35,133 nt of DNA. Source: Candidatus Sumerlaeota bacterium (GTDB lineage Bacteria > Sumerlaeota > Sumerlaeia > JABWBI01). Of the stretch, positions 31,393-35,133 are shown one piece after another. The stretch covers positions 1 to 35,133 of the forward strand of contig JAFGKF010000038.1 of the NCBI GenBank assembly GCA_016928695.1. The letters are read 5' to 3'. Position 1 is the stretch's first letter. Each line of letters opens with the position of its first letter. The notes under the pieces are model-generated. The model saw only the letters and a program-made list of their open reading frames with translations. It was not told the origin of the DNA and ran no database searches. Position numbers and translations under genes: made by a program.

Positions 31393-32242
31393 AATGTTGG
31401 GCGCCTCGCTCGAAGCCGATCAGCTCCGGCTCGGCGAAGGCCAACCGCCGCGCCATGATCTCGACCGCCTCGGGGTTGCTGTCGATCATCACGAAGTCGC
31501 GGCCATGCCGCGCCGCCGCCTCCCCCGCAGTGCCGCTTCCCGCGAAGAAGTCGAGCACCAGGTCGCCCGGGCGGCTGTGCACACGGACGATCCGCTCGAG
31601 GATGCCCAGCGGCTTCTGTGTCGGGTAGCCCGTTCTCTCCCGCCCCTGCGTGGGGACGATCGTGTGCCACCAGACGTCCGTCGGCGTCTTGCCCCTCGCT
31701 GCCTTCTCCTCGCCGACGAGCCCCGGCGTCATGTAGGGGATGCGATCGATCTCGTCGAAGTTGAACGTGTGGCTCCGGGGATCCCTCGCGTACCACAGGA
31801 TCGTGTCGTGCTTCGCGGGCCAGCGCGTCTTCGGGCGCCCGCCGTAATCGTACGCCCAGATGATCTCGTTCATGAAGCACTCGCGGCCGAAGATCTCGTC
31901 GAGCAGCACGCGGCAGCGGTGCGACTCGCGGCAGTCGATGTGGAGAAAGAGAGAGCCCGCCGGTGCGAGAATGCGGTGGGCCTCGACGAGACGCGGCTCC
32001 AGAAAGGCCAGGAAGTCATCGAAGACGTCCGAGAACTCTCGCGTGCCGAGCGCGATTGTGCGATAGCGCTTGCCCTGAAAGCCGACGCGGTCGCCGCCCG
32101 CCTCATCCTGCACCGTGCGAATGCGCGACAGCCGCTGGGTCTTTCCCGTGTTGAAGGGCGGATCGATGCAGATCAGATCAACCGAGCCGTCGGCCAGGGT
32201 GGGGAGGACCTCCATGTTGTCGGCGAGGATGATCTTCGGCAT
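31391..32242 (-). CDS. Beta-class site-specific DNA methyltransferase (N6-adenine or N4-cytosine)
   Basis: A 283-residue methyltransferase. Motif IV 'DPPFNTGK' (Asp27) comes before motif I 'FAGSGT' (233-238), the order of the beta class. 'SLFLHIDCRESH' and 'GYPTQKPLGILERIV' are other family motifs. DPPF is more usual in N6-adenine than in N4-cytosine enzymes, but this is not decisive. No restriction enzyme or specificity gene is next to it, so it looks orphan. The start at ATG 32242 gives motif IV at the expected distance from the N-terminus, but the ribosome-binding site is weak. Confidence 0.88.
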   Translation of the reverse strand: MPKIILADNMEVLPTLADGSVDLICIDPPFNTGKTQRLSRIRTVQDEAGGDRVGFQGKRYRTIALGTREFSDVFDDFLAFLEPRLVEAHRILAPAGSLFLHIDCRESHRCRVLLDEIFGRECFMNEIIWAYDYGGRPKTRWPAKHDTILWYARDPRSHTFNFDEIDRIPYMTPGLVGEEKAARGKTPTDVWWHTIVPTQGRERTGYPTQKPLGILERIVRVHSRPGDLVLDFFAGSGTAGEAAARHGRDFVMIDSNPEAVEIMARRLAFAEPELIGFERGAQH

Positions 32243-32338
32243 GGGTGGATCTCGGCGGCGGGGCAGTTCAGATCCATGGCCCAGATGAGCCCCTCCGTCC
32301 AGCGCGAAGGCACCCCGGAGGCTCCTGGATGAAATGAG

Positions 32339-32363
32339 GCCCGGGAGCGAGGCCCCCGGGCCA
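32339..32363 (-). terminator. Hairpin after the calcium-binding protein gene, possible terminator
   Basis: GGCCCGGG (32339-32346) and CCCGGGCC (32356-32363), a perfect 8-base stem with a 9-base loop. On the minus strand it is followed by TCATTTCAT, a partial T-tract, 47 bases past the gene's stop. Confidence 0.5.
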
Positions 32364-32410
32364 TGTGTGCGGAGATCACTCCCCTCCCCGCCGGAGAGGG
32401 TGAGACGAGC

Positions 32411-34351
32411 TCAGCCCAGCGCTCTGTAAGTGAGATCGGCCTCGTAGACCTTCGACACCGAGCCGTCGTCCCGCGTGACGTCCGACCGCTCGCGGAGCAG
32501 GTTGCCGTTGGCATCCTCCCGCTCGTAGGCCTCGCGGGCGAGCGAGATCGAGCGGATCCCGACGTCGCGCAGAGTCGACATCTCGTCCATCCCCGTCACC
32601 CCATCGCCGCTCTTGTCGTGGATGACGCGGAGCTTCTCGAAGATGGCGTCGCGGGCATCGATCACCCCATCGCCGTTGTCGTCGTGCTTGGACAGCTCGG
32701 CGAAGCCATTGGCATCGCCCTCCTGATCGCCGAACAGCTCGCGGCCGTCGGTCAGCCGCCCGTCGCCGTTCGCGTCCACCATCAGCAGAGCGTCGTCGCC
32801 CTGAACGAAGGCCGACTGGTCGGCCTGCCCGTCTCCGTTGAGGTCGAACACGGCCTCGCGTCCCGTCAGGTCCACCCCGTCGCCCTGGAGGTCGATGATC
32901 AGCGGGTCGCCCCGCTGCACCTCGCCCTGGCCGATGGTGACGCTGACCTGGATCTGTGTGACCGACTCACTCTGCACCGCGTGGGCCTCGAGGCCCGCGC
33001 CGCGCAGGTCGGCGATGATCTGATCGACGCGCTGGGTGACCTGCACGTCGACGGTGACGGTGATCGAGCGCGCGGCGCTCTCCCCGCCCTGACCCACCTG
33101 GGCGACCACCTGGTCGATCACTGTGGGTGCGGCCGGCTGCTGCTGCGCAGCGATGATGCCCCTCAGCTGCGACTCAACCTGGGCGAGAAACCGGTCGAAC
33201 TTGCCCGGGTTGAGCTTGGCCAGGGCCTTGAGCATCGAGATGAGCTTGTTGAACGCCTCGGGATCCGAGCGGCGCAGATCGACAAGCCGCTCGGCGAAGC
33301 TCAGAGCCACATTGTCGAGAGGTGAGGGGGGCGGAGACGACCCGAGTCCCTGAAGGACCGAGACGCCCACCTCGATCTGTGTCTGGCTCAGGGCCAGAGG
33401 ATTGTCCTCGCCCAGAGCCTGACCGAGGATCTGATTGACTCGCACCATCACATCGACGCCGACGGCTCCACGGCCAGCCTGAGAGAGACTGACCACGTCG
33501 ACCTCGACACCCACCTGCAGGGAGCTCATGAGCTCCGAGGCCACTGTGGATGAAGAGGATGGGGCGGGGAAACTGCTCGAGGTCGTGCTGGGGGTGCCAA
33601 GACGGGGCCCCAGCGTGGGGTTGAACAGGCCATCCATGGTTCTCCTCCCCGGTGGGACCAGCACCCCTCCCTGGGTCTGATCAGGATACAATCCACCGGC
33701 ACGCATCTCATCGGCCATCTCTGCAGCGAACTTGAGCAATCGGCCCAGCTGAGCGGGATCACTGAGAGCCGAGGCGAGGGGCTCAGGCAATGCCGAGAGG
33801 GACGTCGAGGCCCCAGAGGAGGGGAGAAGAAGCGCCTGGAGAATCTCGGCCACCGCCGGATCGGTGAGCGCCCCGAGCTGGGCGATCCGCTGCGACATCG
33901 AACCCGGGAAGAGAAACGCCTCGCTCTGCAGACGCGCCAGAAGCCCGGCCGCATCCCGCGGCGAGATCTCCGCCAGCCGGGCCACCATTTGCACCAGCTG
34001 CCTCAGCAGCTCCTGAGGAGTGCTCGGGGTGGCTGGCCCTCCGGCAGGAAAAATCGGGGATGTGCTCCCAGGAACCCCCAGGCCCCTCTCCTGTGCGGAC
34101 TGCTGATTCAACTGGTGATAGAGATCAGCCTCGAGTCGGAGAAGAATCTGCGCCGCCTTGCCCAGAAGCTCTTGCACACGCTGGTTGACCGCCTGGGTCA
34201 ACGCGGTCTGAGTCATCTGGACCGCGTCAGCGGCGGTGAGTGTTGACCGGGACGAGGAGGAGGTGGCGGCCGAGGACAAAGAGGGTGGGGTCGCAGGGGG
34301 CCGAATTGCCCCGGTCTGAAGGTCGGAAGAGGCTGGCAGTGTGCTCGTCAT
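32411..34351 (-). CDS. Large EF-hand-like calcium-binding repeat protein, no signal peptide
   Basis: A 646-residue protein. The N-terminus is Ser/Thr/Pro-rich with no signal peptide; residues about 40-460 are mostly helical and Gln/Leu-rich. From about residue 480, 'DPLIIDLQGDGVDLTG' starts a module known from RTX-type and VCBS-type proteins, with calcium loops 'DLNGDGQAD', 'DANGDGRLTDGRELFG', 'DDNGDGVID' and 'DKSGDGVTG'. No GGxGxD nonapeptide array is seen, so type I secretion is not shown. Possible role: secreted or surface adhesin-like protein, or a calcium-sensing scaffold. ATG 34351 is chosen over the TTG at 34369. I do not recognise the N-terminal part. Confidence 0.7.
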   Translation of the reverse strand: MTSTLPASSDLQTGAIRPPATPPSLSSAATSSSSRSTLTAADAVQMTQTALTQAVNQRVQELLGKAAQILLRLEADLYHQLNQQSAQERGLGVPGSTSPIFPAGGPATPSTPQELLRQLVQMVARLAEISPRDAAGLLARLQSEAFLFPGSMSQRIAQLGALTDPAVAEILQALLLPSSGASTSLSALPEPLASALSDPAQLGRLLKFAAEMADEMRAGGLYPDQTQGGVLVPPGRRTMDGLFNPTLGPRLGTPSTTSSSFPAPSSSSTVASELMSSLQVGVEVDVVSLSQAGRGAVGVDVMVRVNQILGQALGEDNPLALSQTQIEVGVSVLQGLGSSPPPSPLDNVALSFAERLVDLRRSDPEAFNKLISMLKALAKLNPGKFDRFLAQVESQLRGIIAAQQQPAAPTVIDQVVAQVGQGGESAARSITVTVDVQVTQRVDQIIADLRGAGLEAHAVQSESVTQIQVSVTIGQGEVQRGDPLIIDLQGDGVDLTGREAVFDLNGDGQADQSAFVQGDDALLMVDANGDGRLTDGRELFGDQEGDANGFAELSKHDDNGDGVIDARDAIFEKLRVIHDKSGDGVTGMDEMSTLRDVGIRSISLAREAYEREDANGNLLRERSDVTRDDGSVSKVYEADLTYRALG

Positions 34352-34457
34352 CGCATCGGACCTGCGCAAGGGCGCAGGCGTCCTCTGCGCCTCTCTTCGG
34401 CACGGGATCGGAGGTGATTGAGTGCAATAATTCCATCAATTGCCCCCTCTTTCTATA

Positions 34458-34916
34458 TCATCGACTCAGCGCACTGAGCCGCTCTCTGAGGGCCTCGATG
34501 CTCTCATGCACCTCGGTGGCGCAGCCCAGAACCCAGCTGCTGACCTCCTCGATGTTCACCGCCAGAACGAGGTGAACAGGGATTCCCAGATGATAGGCCA
34601 TCGTCAGCTCGCCGTGCGTGCCCCCCCCGCGGATCACGTGCTCATCCCAGAGACACAGAACGATGTCCGAGCGCTGGAGGGTCGCGAGGTCCTTGGTGAT
34701 CACCTTGCGAACCGCCGTCTGGAACCGGGGGAGATCGCTCCGCTTCCAGTGGCGGAAGTTCGCGCGCTCCTCATCGGTCAACCACTGCGCCTCCTCGGCC
34801 GTGGGGTCATAGGCGTCCCATCCCAGCTCGTCGCGGAGAAAGGGGATCAGATCCCGGCGCCAGCCCTCTCCCCCGTCAGGGGCGTGTTCGATGGCTCCGG
34901 CGAGATAGGCGAACAT
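34458..34916 (-). CDS. Nucleoside 2-deoxyribosyltransferase-like protein
   Basis: A 152-residue protein with the nucleoside 2-deoxyribosyltransferase/DUF4406-like Rossmann-type fold: 'FAYLAGAIEHAPDGGEGWR' at the start, 'WDAYDPTAEE', 'SDIVLCLWDE' (Asp84) and 'GGGTHGELTMAYHLGIPVHL' with Glu103 at the position of the family's catalytic glutamate. In the family the enzyme exchanges bases on deoxyribose, or hydrolyses the N-glycosidic bond. Many relatives have no known activity, so the substrate is open. GGAGG lies seven bases before ATG 34916. Confidence 0.75.
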   Translation of the reverse strand: MFAYLAGAIEHAPDGGEGWRRDLIPFLRDELGWDAYDPTAEEAQWLTDEERANFRHWKRSDLPRFQTAVRKVITKDLATLQRSDIVLCLWDEHVIRGGGTHGELTMAYHLGIPVHLVLAVNIEEVSSWVLGCATEVHESIEALRERLSALSR

Positions 34917-35016
34917 GGATCAGCCTCCGGCAGGTCAGTGATGAAGAGGAGAGTCCATACAGAGCTCTCAGGGGATCGTCACTCCTTTATCACACATCCG
35001 TTCTCAAATCCATCTT

Positions 35017-35029
35017 GCCCTTTCAGGGC
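35017..35029. repeat. Palindromic 13-mer GCCCTTTCAGGGC, copy 3
   Basis: Exact copy of the elements at 1-13 and 75-87, 35 kb away in this window. Confidence 0.7.
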
Positions 35030-35040
35030 TGCGGTTCGAG

Positions 35041-35065
35041 CGTGTCGGCCTCAAAGACCGACACG
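35041..35065. repeat. Hairpin, CGTGTCGG arms
   Basis: CGTGTCGG (35041-35048) pairs with CCGACACG (35058-35065) around a 9-base A-rich loop. It follows directly on the 13-mer palindrome. Confidence 0.6.
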
Positions 35066-35103
35066 ACAGATGCGCTGCCTGAAAGACAGCGATGTCTCCT
35101 CAT

Positions 35104-35130
35104 GTTTGGAGTCCTGCGGATTGCCGCAGT
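35104..35130. repeat. Partial third copy of the TGGAGT/CTGCGG repeat
   Basis: GTTTGGAGTCCTGCGG followed by ATTG and CCGCAG; same as 27718-27743 apart from one loop base. The copy may continue beyond the window. Confidence 0.6.
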
Positions 35131-35133
35131 TCC

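Larger units (their letters stand above)
34917..35133. other. Repeat-rich intergenic region at the window end
   Basis: No gene is visible. It holds the third copy of GCCCTTTCAGGGC (35017-35029), a hairpin at 35041-35065, and the start of a TGGAGT/CTGCGG repeat (35104-35130) that runs to the window end. Confidence 0.7.

Overview
The window reads as a chromosomal segment of an uncultivated, high-GC, diderm bacterium. Several gene products carry Sec signal peptides or lipoboxes. Many genes abut or overlap by 1-4 bases, and the larger gaps are filled with short palindromic repeats. TSQP-rich secreted proteins, Golvesin-type domains, the large two-domain GH57 protein and microcompartment genes would fit Planctomycetota, Sumerlaeota or a similar lineage, but the sequence alone does not settle the phylum. 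I see no rRNA, tRNA, CRISPR array, transposase or phage gene.

Layout. Positions 1-404 are non-coding repeat DNA. 405-3049 hold small envelope or sensory proteins: a PAS protein with an STN-like lipoprotein (minus strand), then two related YHS-type secreted proteins and a secreted helical protein (plus strand). 3127-6492 is a compact bacterial microcompartment (BMC) operon: a candidate promoter, deoxyribose-phosphate aldolase with an N-terminal encapsulation-peptide-like extension, a membrane acyltransferase of the HGSNAT/DUF5009 type, a shell protein with THREE BMC domains in one chain, and a near-perfect intrinsic terminator. 6552-9038 is a secreted beta-propeller/phosphoesterase whose stop codon shares a CTAG with the stop of a convergent orphan C5-cytosine methyltransferase (9035-10276). 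10251-21264 (minus) encodes large secreted proteins: an amidase-like multidomain protein, a glycine-zipper lipoprotein, and a 2270-residue protein with two GH57 domains and four CBM25-like modules, preceded by a good promoter. 21480-27534 has an ethylbenzene-dehydrogenase-type heme-domain protein, an orphan Dpp/Opp permease pair, and a divergent sugar ABC importer in which the solute-binding lipoprotein is fused to the MalF-type permease. 27998-34916 (minus) has a GNAT acetyltransferase, two tandem cysteine desulfurases, a beta-class DNA methyltransferase, a calcium-binding repeat protein and a nucleoside 2-deoxyribosyltransferase-like protein. Both window ends carry the same 13-mer palindrome, GCCCTTTCAGGGC.

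How genes may work together. The best candidate for a new system is the 3.1-6.5 kb operon. DERA would split deoxyribose-5-phosphate into glyceraldehyde-3-phosphate and acetaldehyde inside a shell that includes a three-domain tile, two copies of which could form a pseudohexamer. No BMC-P pentamer, ordinary BMC-H gene or aldehyde dehydrogenase is in the window, so this would be a satellite of a sugar-phosphate-type BMC locus elsewhere. The GH57 protein and the fused sugar importer are both consistent with alpha-glucan use, but no shared regulation is visible.
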